From the NCBI GenBank assembly GCA_015178975.1, contig WHVD01000059.1, forward strand, positions 1 to 64,000: a stretch of 64,000 nt of DNA. The letters are read 5' to 3'. Position numbers and translations under genes: made by a program. Below are positions 44,526 through 54,843 of the stretch, piece after piece. Position 1 is the first letter of the stretch; each line of letters opens with the position of its first letter. Origin of the DNA: Hysterangium stoloniferum. Taxonomy: Eukaryota; Basidiomycota; Agaricomycetes; Hysterangiales; Hysterangiaceae. A model generated the notes under the pieces. That model did no database searches. It saw nothing but the letters and a program-made list of their open reading frames with translations, and was not told the DNA's origin.

Positions 44526-44734
44526 TATATCGAAGATGGGGTAATAAAGAAGAAGAAATTTCTATTTTTTCAAATTTATATATAGGCTCATCGCATTTGA
44601 ACCTTACCTTCCAGATCACATGACTCTTTGACACATACATGTAACTGACATGACCTTTGACACATGCACGTAGCTGACAAGAACCTTATCGAGGTCTAGA
44701 GCCTCTTTGGGACTTCGGCATAAAGGGAGGGTAC
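44526..44734 (-). promoter_or_regulatory. Promoter of the opposite-strand accessory gene
   Basis: It lies between the accessory-gene ATG (44525) and the 3' LTR (44735). On the - strand it holds GAGCCTATATATAAATTTG (TATA-like, about 44573-44590), roughly 50 bp before the ATG. Upstream is a doubled unit related to TCAGTTACATGTATGTGTCA. The same layout is at 15786-15948. Confidence 0.55.
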
Positions 44735-45534
44735 TGTTACGACTGGAAATTTCGCCTGGACTCCGGGCACTAACTTATACACACCTGTGCCCTATACGCA
44801 CCCATTATCAGTTACCAGAATTCCCACTGGACTCTGTATGTCAGACTTGTCTACATTCATCTTCATTATGTTGTGTTTCAGTCACTGGAATACTCACCAG
44901 ACTCCGTCTCTGTCTATTTCTGACCTTGTCCTGCATGTCAGTCACCAGACCCCACTCAGAAAACCCATCACCTCTCTAACAGAGCCTTGTTCCCATTTTA
45001 GTCAAATGACCTGTTACGATTTGGACTCCACTCCCACTCCATTTCCTGTTATGGTTTATGATTTGTCACGATTCAGACTCCACTCCATTCTGTCCCGTTC
45101 CTAACACCAATTTGGTGTTTACTATTCCCGTTTTATGTTTTGCTCATTTTGTTTCATCATTACTGGATTTGGTATGACATTCACTCCACAGTCTATTTAA
45201 ACTGGCAGATGTTGTACATACAATCCAGTCAGAAAATCAGCTTAGATTCCCCCCAGTAATCTAATACATTTTCCGCTCTAAACTCCTACTTGAATTACAC
45301 TGCTCACACTAGTTGGAGCCCACAGGCTCCGGCACATCTATCTCTCTCACCTATCTCAACTCACGACCCATGACCTCTGACCTACGACCCCCGCCCAGAC
45401 TCCCCAGGATTCCCGTCCGCCTGTCTGAAATTGGACAACATGATCTAGTGAGGGCACAGCCTATAAGCTGAAGCCAACTCCTACTGGATATTCCGCAGGT
45501 TTCTCCGGAGACCCGCCCTATACATATCCTAACA
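44735..45534 (+). repeat. 3' LTR of element F
   Basis: 800 bp, TGTTACGACTGG...CATATCCTAACA, preceded by the polypurine tract AAAGGGAGGGTAC. Differences from the 5' LTR are mostly transitions at former CpG sites. Confidence 0.92.
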
Positions 45535-47152
45535 AATTGACTGTTTATCATAAGGGAAAAGCTTGGAAGGATGGCCACCAGGATGATTTTCCTTATCCCC
45601 CTCTACCTCCCTACTGATCCTGCCAATAGTACCCTTCTCCAGGCCAGTCCTAGCTTAAATTTGACAATGGGAATACCCCTCATTGAGGAGAGAAACAACA
45701 GAAGAATGCTTTTCAGCAGAGATGGATTTCATAGTGGTAGTAAGGGGTTAAGGAGATGAATGAACAAAGTTCAACATGCCAAATTGATACAAATAAGGTC
45801 ACATGACATGTTGATGATACACATGACCCACTCCTACCTTATATTGGTGTGTAACATTGAAAATCAGAGAAAATAATAGAGGGTCAAAAAACTGCCCCAA
45901 TGAGTGATTATTTTGTTTGATTTATTGAGCAATGAGTTTTGATTGGAATCACATGATTTCTTAAGTTGGTAGATAGCCAACATGTTCTAGTACATATATT
46001 ATGTGAATTTTTCAGAATTTTTGCTGATGTCATTCCTTCACATAATATCAATCTTTCTAAAATGCACAAATATTGGGACAATTTTTTGACCCACTGTAAC
46101 TACCAACAGGACAATTGGTTGGACCTCTTGCCCCTCACTGAACTTGCCTATAATAATGCCCCAAATGCCACCACCAGTATTTCCCCCTTCTTTGCAAACA
46201 AAGGATACAACCCTAACATTACAGTCCACCCAGAATGTGATCTGGCCTCTGCTCACACCCAAGAGTTCATAACTGATCTAGACAAACTCCATTGCAACCT
46301 CCAGTAGCCCATACTCGATTCTCAGGCATTTATCCAGAAATTGGCAGACTCCCAATGCCTATAAGCACCTAATTTCAAAATCAGTGATTAGGTTTTCATT
46401 AAAGCTGAGTTTTGTTGGACTACCTGACCTACCAAAACGCTTCCTAAAAAATATCTCAGCCCATATGAGATTATTGCACAAGCTGGCATGCATTCACTCA
46501 CCCTTCAGCTTACTGATACCATGCATGCAGTACACCTGGTCTTCCATGTCTCTGTATTGGAACTGGCCATGCCAAATACCATCTCCAAATGCATCCAACC
46601 TCCTCCCCCACCTGTCATTATTGATAGGGAGCCTGAATTTGAAATTGAAGCTGTTCTGGACTCCAAAATCAATCACAGGTGACATGCTTGCAAGTTACTC
46701 TACCTAGTTATATAAGTGGTCTGGCTATGAAGGTACAGATGAAGACACATCTTGGGTCCTCACTACTAAACTTGGGAATGCACCTGAAGTTGTTCTAGAG
46801 TTTTATACTGCAAATCCAGGCAAACTGGGACCCCTTTTGACCATCTAACCACCATCACTGGCCCTAGGACTCTTCCCTGGACTCACTTCATCATTCCCTG
46901 TCACCCTACATATATCTCATCTTGTTTTCTAGCTTTTCATACAAGTTTCCCACACACCTTTTTAGGGTCTTGAAGGGTCTTGACCTAATGGGGGGATACT
47001 GTTAGGATCCCAGTCATTCAGCCCCCCACAACCCTGTTTTACCTTCCCAATCCTCCTGTTAGGGCAACACTAACAAGGCTACCAAAACACAAAAAGAAAC
47101 AAGAGAGAGAGGGAAAGATAAGGAGTAGGAGAATGGAAGTTCTAATGACTTG

Positions 47153-47963
47153 TGTTAGGATACGTACAGGGTCTCCGGAGAAACCCATGGGATATCCGGT
47201 AGGACTTGGCTTCAGCTTATAGGCTGCGCCCTTGCTAGATCGTGTTGTCCAATTTCAGACAGGTGGACGGGATCCCAGGGAGTCCAGGTGGGGGTCGTGG
47301 GTTGAGGGGTCGTAGGTCAGAGGTCATGGGTCGTGAGTCGAGATATGTGAGAGAGATAGATGTGCCGGAGCCCGTGGGCTCCCACTAGTGTGAGTGGTGT
47401 GATTCAAGTAGGAGTTTAGAGTGGAAAATGTATTAGATTACTGGGGGGGAATCTAAGCTGATTTTCTGACTGGATTGTATGTACAACATCTGCCAGTTTA
47501 AATAGACTGTGGAGTGAATGTCATACCAAATCCAGTAATGATGAAATAAAATGAGCAAAACATAAAACGGGAATAGTAAACACCAAATTGGTGTTAGGAA
47601 TGGGACAGAACGGAGCAGAGTCCGAATAGTGACAAATCATAAACCATAACAGGAAATGGAGTGGGAGCGGAGTCTGAATTGTGACAGGTCATTTGACTAA
47701 AATGGGAATGGGGCTCTGTTAGAGAGATGATGGGTTTTCTGAGTGGGGTCCAGTGACTGACGCGTGGGATGAGGTTGGAAATAGACAGAGATGGAGTCTG
47801 GTGGGTTTTCCAGTGACTGAAACACAATGTAACAAAGATGAATGTAGACAAGTCTGACATATGGAGTCCAGTGGGAATTCTGGTAAACTGATAATGGGTG
47901 TGTATAGGGCGCAGGTGCGTATAAATTAGTGCCCAGAGTCTGGCGGGATTTCCGGTCGTAACA
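47153..47963 (-). repeat. Solo LTR E3, TSD ACTTG
   Basis: The 811-bp LTR reads TGTTAGGATACGTACAGG at the left and CCGGTCGTAACA at the right. ACTTG occurs at 47148-47152 and 47964-47968. Confidence 0.92.
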
Positions 47964-48155
47964 ACTTGAGAATATCACATTTGTATTAAGTGGAAATCCT
48001 AAGAGATTGAAATGGGTTCTAACTATGTACATCTTAGGGTATTTATACATACTAAAGGGAAAACTAATTAAAGTTTTTATTGAAGGTTCAAACCTTTAAG
48101 GAAATTAAAATAAAGTTTACATTTGACACATGTATGACATGTGATTGACACTGTG

Positions 48156-49003
48156 TGTTACGACCGGACAAATCCCGCCGGACTCCGGGCACTAACTCGT
48201 ACGCCCCCACGCGCTACAAGCACCAATTGTCTGTTTATAGGATTTCCCGCCCGGACTCCGTTACGTCAAGACTCGTTACGTTCGACCTCATTAAGACACA
48301 TATCAGTCACCGGACTTCCCCTGGACCCTGTCTCTGTCTATGTCCGTCTTCGTCCCACGCATCAGTCACCGGAACCCGCTTAGAATCCCGTCACCGCTCT
48401 AATCGAGCCCCATTCCTGTTTTAGTCAAATGACCTGTCACAATTTAGGACTCCGCTCCCGCTCCGTTTCCCATTATGGGTTATGCTTTGTCACGATTCGG
48501 ACTCTGCTCCGTTCTGTCCCGTTCCTAACACCAATTTGGTGTTTACTATTCCCGTTTTATGTTTTGCTCGTTTTGTCTCATTATTACTGGATTCGGTATG
48601 TCATGCATTCCACGGTCTATATAAACTGGCAGATGTTGTACATACAATCTAGTCAGAAAATTAGCTTAGATTCCCCCCAGTAATCTAATACATTTTCCTC
48701 TCTAAAACCCCACTCTTATCAGACCGCTCGCACTAGTCGGAGCCCACGGGCACCGGCGCATCTATCTCTCTCGACTATCTCAACTCACGACTCTCGACTC
48801 ACGACTCTCGACTCACGACTCTCGACTCACGACCTACGACTCACGACCCACGAACCCCCGCCCGGACTCCCCGGGATTCCCGTCCGCCTGTCTGAAATTG
48901 GACAACACGATCTAGCGAGGGCGCAGCCTATAAGCTGAAGCCAAGTCCTACCGGATATTCCGCGGGTTTCTCCGGAAACCCGCCCTGTGTGTGTATCCTA
49001 ACA
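48156..49003 (+). repeat. Solo LTR E4, TSD CTGTG, best-preserved family E copy
   Basis: The 848-bp LTR starts TGTTACGACCGG and ends GTATCCTAACA. CTGTG occurs at 48151-48155 and 49004-49008. It is rich in CpG where other copies have TpG or CpA. A short run of ACTCACGACTCTCG repeats lies near 48782-48840. Confidence 0.93.
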
Positions 49004-49068
49004 CTGTGTGGCCACAAAACAATGTTTCAAGCTGCCATTTCACATTCGTGTGATGTCACACACACATG

Positions 49069-49201
49069 CTGTGACTTGTGATGCATGCACACTGTGACTT
49101 GTGATGCATGCACACTGTGACTTGTCATTTGCGTACTTTGTGACATGTGACATGTGACAAATAAACAAAATAAAATAAAATAAAATAAAATAAAATAAAA
49201 T
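49069..49201. repeat. 23-bp tandem repeat and AAAAT microsatellite
   Basis: About 2.5 copies of CTGTGACTTGTGATGCATGC plus ACA (49069-49126), then an AAAAT repeat of about seven units (49165-49201), both inside LTR J. Confidence 0.85.
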
Positions 49202-49779
49202 GTATGAGCCCTGACACCTCCAGTGTCCCAACACTTCCCATCTGCACATATACTCCTTGTTGTCACCTAATATTGTTGTTTAGTACCATACATTAGTTTC
49301 TATTGCTCCCCACTTTGATCTGTCCTACACTTCACTTTTCTGATCAGCCTTCCGATCACCCCTCTCAATGTATAGTAGTATAAAGCTCTTTCCATGTATG
49401 TATACTACAGTTCTTCAGTTCAAATATCAACTTAGATTAGCCCTTCTTAGTTTTTTGCCTTCTCCTCTCATCACTATATTCTTAAAGAGTGGTCTCAGCA
49501 AGCCATGACCCTCTACCTCTCAACTCTTAGTGATTCAGCCCTCCAGTTGATTAAGCTAAGTGTTGACTCTTACTCATATCATACTATCTGCTCTGTTTGA
49601 AATACTGGAGCACCCTGACAATTCATGCAAGGGGGCAACACATAGGTTGAAGCCAAGCTCCAGTATGGTTAGGGTCAGACTGACTGACTAGTACGATCTC
49701 TATCATTGGCCCCCTGATTAACTCATTTCCCATCATCAGCCCTCCAACTTAGAGCATTCCCCCTCTTCCCAGCTTAGAT

Positions 49780-50390
49780 CTTCATACAACCCCATGCAAC
49801 CCCAAACTATGATGCTACCTCCTCCAAATTTGATGGTTGCTTCCACCTCCCTGTCTCCAAGTGGTTCTCCAGACCTTTTCCAGCAATACTGGTGCCCATC
49901 TGATCCAAATCTATTGATCTTGGTCTTATCTGACCAGATAACTCATTTCCAGTCCTCCACTGTCCAATTTTGGTGCTTCTCAGCAACAGCCAAACTAGCT
50001 TTATACATAGTGCCTGGAGAGAGAAAAGACCATATCTTTGCATAGGACCTGTAACCCTCCTGCTTGAGTATATTTCTGAGGGTTTGTACAGAAACAGGGT
50101 CCTGGAGGATGGAGTTGATGTGTTTGGCAGCTGCAACAGCCAGTCCTGACCAAGATGAGTATAGCCCATTGATCAACAGCTGATAGCTTCTTGGGATGAC
50201 CATATTTGATGTTCTCCTTGTCAAAGTCATAGATTTTGCAAACATTGGAGACTGTACTCTTGCTAATACCAAACTTTTTGGCAATTTGCCTGGTAGAATA
50301 GCCAGAAGAGAGGAGGGAAATGATGCTCTCATATATAGCAGTGGAGATAGGCTTCATTGGGGCTAAATAATGGATGGGACATGAATTCAA
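49780..50390 (-). pseudogene. Truncated Tc1-like transposase T2
   Basis: This is a different Tc1 lineage from T1 and T3. On the - strand, MKPISTAIYESIISLLSSGY and STRQIAKKFGISKSTVSNVC form the helix-turn-helix DNA-binding N terminus. A segment with HINSILQDPVSVQTLRNILK follows, then the start of the catalytic domain (KHQNWTVEDWK, and a DKTKINRFGSDG block near 49905). The sequence stops near GGSIMVWGCMG at about 49790, so the second Asp and Glu are missing, and at least one frameshift separates the N-terminal parts. Inactive. No TIRs identified. Confidence 0.75.
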
Positions 50391-50471
50391 CCACTTTATC
50401 TACTGATTGAACAATAATAATGTCATAGGTATCCATGACAACCAACATCAACTTTATATTAAGGCACACAG

Positions 50472-50668
50472 TGTTAGAAGGATAGAATCGAAAGGGGATT
50501 GGGGCATAGAATAGTGATCCTAGTATGAATAGACCACCACTCAGATATGGCATACTGGCTACTATAACTGAACTCAGATGACTGCATGTTGGACACAGTC
50601 ACAGACATGGATAGGGACTATTATGGATACATGTGGGTACTTAGGGTTCTGAACCACAAATTCCAACA
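50472..50668 (-). repeat. LTR of short element I, copy a
   Basis: On the - strand it starts TGTTGGAATTTGTGG and ends CTTCTAACA (197 bp). A GGTGGGAG purine tract abuts it at 50669, as expected for a 3' LTR. It aligns with 51738-51889 plus 58139-58184. Confidence 0.6.
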
Positions 50669-51737
50669 CTCCCACCTGGTGAGAGAACCAAAAGAACAAA
50701 GCTCCCACCAAATATGTATAACAATCCATCCATAGTCCAAAATATAAAATACTCCCAAATCTTGCTAGTAATAATCAAATAAAAGATGACAAGATAAGTC
50801 TCCACATGAAAAGAAAGTTTGAATAAAGGTTGGGAGTTCCATTGTGAAGGGAAATAGAGGCAGATGAAAAATAAAACCAAAATACCAGCAAATCCAGACT
50901 AAACACATCTGAAAAATCCAAAATTCATCAAAGGAGGCACTGGTAGTGCTCATAGGATGACCATAAGGAAAAGGAATGTTGTTGGACTTGTTGAATATGA
51001 TATATTATGGAGGATGATAGAAAGAAGATGCCTGGAATGTATGGGATGACACATTGACAAGACCATGACCAAAAATGATCCAAAAAGGGATTACATATTT
51101 AATTGGTGAGAAAGGTGGATGGAGATGAAAAGAGTGGTCATGCTCATCAAAAATTCCATCAGAAACTAGTTGTGGCTCTCTTCACAATGTCTACAAAATT
51201 CCGAATGATGACTGTCACAATGGTGTGACATTCATTGGTGTGACAGGTGTCTGCTGGCAGATGTTGGGGGCTGCACAGAGGCAACAACAGCTCATGGTGA
51301 TATGAAACATGGATAAGTTGTGGATGGAGGTTACAAGATGGTGCTGTAATCAGAAAAAAGGAATTGCTAAAGTGGATCCTGTTAAGTTTTGAGACAAGAA
51401 TACAAAAGGATTGAGTCTGTATATGTGGCTCAGTGAGTGAATAACTTTCACTGAGGTATATGGCAAATTTTGTGTCCTTTTATTTACTTTGTAATTGTTT
51501 AGGGGAGTCTTTAGGAGAGTAAAAAGGAGAGATTCAGATACTCGAAGTTTCTAGCTAATTGCATCATTAAAGGATAAATATATAATCAAAGGAGTTATGT
51601 AATTCCCCCTTATGGCACCATAGTATATGCACATATATGTGCATACATTTGTCATCACAGATTCAATCCCAGTCTCGGTTTATGCAAAGACTTGTTATTA
51701 TCAACAGATCTCACAGAGATTAAAGAATAATGGAGGA
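50669..51737 (-). mobile_element. Internal region of LTR element I, non-coding
   Basis: About 1.07 kb lies between two similarly oriented LTR-like repeats. No protease, RT or integrase motif was seen in any frame. It may be a non-autonomous or collapsed copia-type element. Outer TSDs do not match. Confidence 0.4.
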
Positions 51738-52431
51738 TGTTGCCAAATAGAAGGGGGATCAGGGCACAGAATTGTGACCCTAGTGGATGAATAAACCACC
51801 ACTCAGACATGGACACATACTGGTTACCAGAAGTAACCAAACTCAGATGACTGCATGTTAGACAGAGTCACAGACATGGATAGAGACTACACTTCTGTTG
51901 TTTCTCTCCTCAATGAGGGGTATTCCCATTGTCAAATTCAAGCTAGGACTGACCTGGGGAAGGGTACTATTGGCAGGATCGGTAGGGAGGTAGAGGGGGA
52001 TAAGGAAAACCATCAGTCCTTCCAAGCTTTCCCCTTATAATCAACAGTCAATTATCCATCAAATCAGCTCTGGAAAGCTTGACAATACTGTCCAAGCCAC
52101 CCAATTCATAAATTCCATCATATCTACCTCTGTCACTCCTCAGACTGTTAGGAATGTGTTGAAGGAAGCTGGCTTTAGGTCAGCAACAAAGAAGAAAGTC
52201 CCTATGCTCAAGGGGTCTCATTGTCAGCAATGTCTAAAGTTTGCCCAATACCATGAAAATTGGACTATGGAGGACCGGAAGAGGGTGTTGTGGACTGATG
52301 AGACAAAAATCAATAGGATTGGGTCAGATGGGAAGGTATATGTTTGGAAGCAACAAGGGGAACCAGTATCAGATGGGACCACCACACCAACTGTCAAACA
52401 TGGAGGGGGAAATAACTTGATGGTTTGGGGG

Positions 52432-52600
52432 TGTTAGAAAGTAGAATCTAATAGTAAACTCAGTCTCGTATAACAGATATAACGGACTGAGGTGTGGGGG
52501 TATTCTGACTATAGTATATATAACCTTGGTTCCTTATGTTTCCGCGTGGTCCCTTGACCCTGCATACTCTTGGCAAGAGGTTTTACGGTGTTATCCAACA
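52432..52600 (-). repeat. 3' LTR of the copia element
   Basis: 169 bp. On the - strand it runs TGTTGGATAACACC to CTTTCTAACA. The AGTATATATAACC stretch (about 52511) is TATA-like. Confidence 0.95.
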
Positions 52601-52668
52601 CTCCTCCTCACCGTAGAACAACCCCCCAAAAAAGGGGCTCCTCCTCGCATGGAAATCTGGAAGTCCTG

Positions 52669-54447
52669 TTAACGAAGGCCTAAGAAATTACGAAGATGAA
52701 GGAATTTCGACGGCTCTAAAGCTTTGGTAAAGATGTCAGCGATATTGTTTTTAGTGTTGATATAGTGTAAGGAAAAATCCCCAGCATGAACACGTTCACG
52801 AAGGAAGTGGTACTTGATATCAATATGTTTGACTCGAGAGTGCAGAAGGGGGTCTTCAGATAAAGTGATGGCAGCATTATTATCGCAAAAGATGGTTGTG
52901 GAGTCCGTGCAAGGGAAATTAATTCCAGTGAATAATGCTCGGAGCCAGCTACCTTCCTTGACAGTTTCAAATGCAGCGACGTATTCAGCTTCGCAAGAAG
53001 AAGCAGCAACGGTTTTCTGTTTCTTTGTTGTCCATGAAATAAGACCCGATCCTAAAGTGAAGGCATAACCACTAATGCTGCGTCTGGTGTCAAGACAATT
53101 CACCCAATCGGAATCAGTATATCCAGTAAGTTTAATACTGTTTGAACTGCCCAGGCAGAGTTGAAGGTTCCTCGTGCCTTTCAGATAGCGAACAACACGA
53201 ATAGCAGCGGTCCAATGAAGTGTGCAATAGCTGTCAAGGAATTGTGACAACTGTTGAACAGCATAGGCGATATCAGGACGTGTGGAAATGGCCAAGTAAA
53301 GTAGGCACCCAACGAGCGATCGATAGGGTATTTTGAGTAGATCATTGGTTTCGATGGGAGATAGGGAGGTACGGTCAAAGCGATGAAGTTTAAGGTTGTG
53401 ATCCATGGGTGTAGAAATGGTAGAGGAAGTGCTTTGGCCGAATTGTCGCACGATTCTGTCAATCAGGGCAGTCTGGGAGAGATATACAGAGTTATTTGGT
53501 CGATCCCATACCACTGCAATGCCGACGACGAAACTGACAGAGCCAAGCTCTGAAATTGTCCACACATGACGCATTTGATCCTTGAAGAGATTATTCTCGG
53601 TGGGAGTACTGGCAATAGAAAGAAAGTCGTCAACATGTACGGCAGCGATAATAATACCAGTGGTCGTTCGTCGATAATAGATGCAAGATTCACAGGTAAG
53701 CCGGGTGAAGCCCCAGGCCAGCATCTGCTCATTCATCGTTTGATTCCATATTCTGCCACTTTGCTTCATACCGTAAAGGCCTCGGACTATCATCCATACG
53801 TAATCCTCTTTCCCTGGTTCCTCAAATCCTTCAGGTTGTGTCATAAACTGTACTTCGTCATCAGGAAGAAGGCCATAGAGAAAAGCGGTCTTGATGTCAA
53901 TCTGCTGTGCATCCCAACCAAGAGTAGCTGCGATATGGAGTAAGATACGCCAGGATTCCATGTGTGCTGTTGGTGAGGTCGTTTTATGATAATCTTTACC
54001 ATAAACTTGCTCAAAACCTTTAAAGACCAACCGTACTTTCCACCGAACTGCTCTACCAGATTCATCCCGTTTGATTCGAAAGACAGGGCGCCCCTTTCTA
54101 ATCTTGCAACCCTGGGGAACATCGGAACGGGGAACTAGTTTGTAAACCCCCATCTGTTTGAGTGAGTCTAACTCCTCCTGGTATCCAGCTCGCCATCGAT
54201 TAGCATCACCCGAATGGAGGGCTTCAGCCCAAGTCTGCGGTTCGTCATTGCATGTTAATGGGTCAATGCCCAGTGTGTCGGGCATAGTTGCAAAACCGAG
54301 ATGTGTGTCCAGTAGATCTGTATCTATTGGGAGAGATGATAAAATATTTTTTAGTTCATCAGAATCTATGGTAGGTGGTGATGACGCAATAGTAGCAGTG
54401 TGTAATTCATTGATAGCATTTGATCGTTCATGTCGTTGTAACCGCAA
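52669..54447 (-). CDS. Copia reverse transcriptase and RNase H region
   Basis: 592 residues are open. RT is recognisable from YKLVPRSDVPQGCKIRKGRP, QIDIKTAFLYGLLPDDEVQF, GLYGMKQSGRIWNQTMNEQM and the catalytic HVDDFLSIAS (near 260). RNase H follows with LTGYTDSDWVNCLDTRRSIS, SSCEAEYVA, FCDNNAAITL and HIDIKYHFLRE. The end INTKNNIADIFTKAL is typical of copia. It lies just inside the 3' LTR. Confidence 0.94.
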   Translation of the reverse strand: MRLQRHERSNAINELHTATIASSPPTIDSDELKNILSSLPIDTDLLDTHLGFATMPDTLGIDPLTCNDEPQTWAEALHSGDANRWRAGYQEELDSLKQMGVYKLVPRSDVPQGCKIRKGRPVFRIKRDESGRAVRWKVRLVFKGFEQVYGKDYHKTTSPTAHMESWRILLHIAATLGWDAQQIDIKTAFLYGLLPDDEVQFMTQPEGFEEPGKEDYVWMIVRGLYGMKQSGRIWNQTMNEQMLAWGFTRLTCESCIYYRRTTTGIIIAAVHVDDFLSIASTPTENNLFKDQMRHVWTISELGSVSFVVGIAVVWDRPNNSVYLSQTALIDRIVRQFGQSTSSTISTPMDHNLKLHRFDRTSLSPIETNDLLKIPYRSLVGCLLYLAISTRPDIAYAVQQLSQFLDSYCTLHWTAAIRVVRYLKGTRNLQLCLGSSNSIKLTGYTDSDWVNCLDTRRSISGYAFTLGSGLISWTTKKQKTVAASSCEAEYVAAFETVKEGSWLRALFTGINFPCTDSTTIFCDNNAAITLSEDPLLHSRVKHIDIKYHFLRERVHAGDFSLHYINTKNNIADIFTKALEPSKFLHLRNFLGLR

Positions 54448-54843
54448 TCGTTCAGCGCTGTCCCTAGACTCCTGAATGGCATGGTCAAGTCTGGAAGTTG
54501 AGGCAGGTTGTCCAGCAGTGGTTCGAGTGGACCGTCGAAGTGATGTGTCTGGTAATTCATTGGGTATCTCGATGTCAGATGGTTCCTGTAATGGAATGAT
54601 TGCAGGGGAAGAATCGGAAAGCTCAGTAGGGGTACCATGGGAGTAGTGTTCACCAGATAAAGGGAGTGGTTCCGAGTAGTCATTAGATTGGGTAGTAGAA
54701 TCGTTCGTGGTGGTTCGCGGATGGCCATCATGACTTTCAAGAAATCGGACATGATATGAGCTATATATTAGTCGCGTTTTTGGGTCGTAGCATCTATATG
54801 TCTTAGACTTATCATCATATCCGATAAGAATACACTCAATTGA

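Larger units (their letters stand above)
37090..45534 (+). mobile_element. Full-length Ty3/gypsy chromovirus F, TSD AATTG
   Basis: It has two LTRs (37090-37905 and 44735-45534) and AATTG at 37085-37089 and 45535-45539. Internal order: gag with an 18-bp minisatellite and a CCHC knuckle, protease, RT, RNase H, integrase, chromodomain, then an oppositely oriented accessory gene, and a polypurine tract AAAGGGAGGGTAC. The lineage fits Tf1/sushi-like chromoviruses. It is broken, with several breaks (about five or more) in gag-pol. The LTRs differ by roughly 10% where I compared them (about 11 of the last 105 bp), mostly C/T and G/A transitions, so it is fairly old or mutated by a transition-biased process. 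Confidence 0.93.
35917..46096 (-). mobile_element. Tc1/mariner element T1, split by chromovirus F
   Basis: The ends CAGTGGGTCAAAAAACTGCC and TTTTTTGACCCACTG are each bordered by TA (35915-35916 and 46097-46098), the Tc1/mariner target. The body, excluding element F, is about 1.7 kb. Each end is about 215 bp and holds a second, inward, inverted copy of the terminal 20-mer (about 36110-36133 and 45885-45905). The transposase is on the - strand. Its C-terminal two-thirds lie left of F and the N-terminal part (about 45760-45540) right of F. F inserted with TSD AATTG. Confidence 0.9.
35733..46999 (+). mobile_element. 3' part of chromovirus X, carrying a Tc1 element
   Basis: Integrase core sequence (MSDQGSKFVSHFFRSLG, then GHHPEGDGQTK) runs to 35916. 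It is interrupted by a Tc1-type element at a TA and continues at 46099 ([20 protein letters not shown]), followed by the GPF-like part and a chromodomain region (PEFEIEAVLDSKI, about 46620-46790). A polypurine tract ATGGGGGGATAC abuts a family D LTR at 47000. So X had family D LTRs while its pol is close to that of F and G. Broken fossil, many breaks. Confidence 0.8.
47057..49233 (+). repeat. Solo LTR J, near-TSD CYTCC, carrying two family E LTRs
   Basis: It starts TGTTAGGGCAACAC and ends GTGTCCCAACA. The flanks are CCTCC (47052-47056) and CTTCC (49234-49238), a 4/5 match. It is interrupted by LTR E3 and LTR E4 and includes short tandem repeats near its end. Confidence 0.6.
47000..49740 (+). 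repeat. 3' LTR of chromovirus X (family D), split by LTR J
   Basis: It starts TGTTAGGATCCCAG after a polypurine tract. Family D sequence resumes at 49234 (GCACATATACTCC onward, including TTCTGATCAGCCTTC and CAACACATAGGTTGAAGCC). The right end is approximate. Confidence 0.65.
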
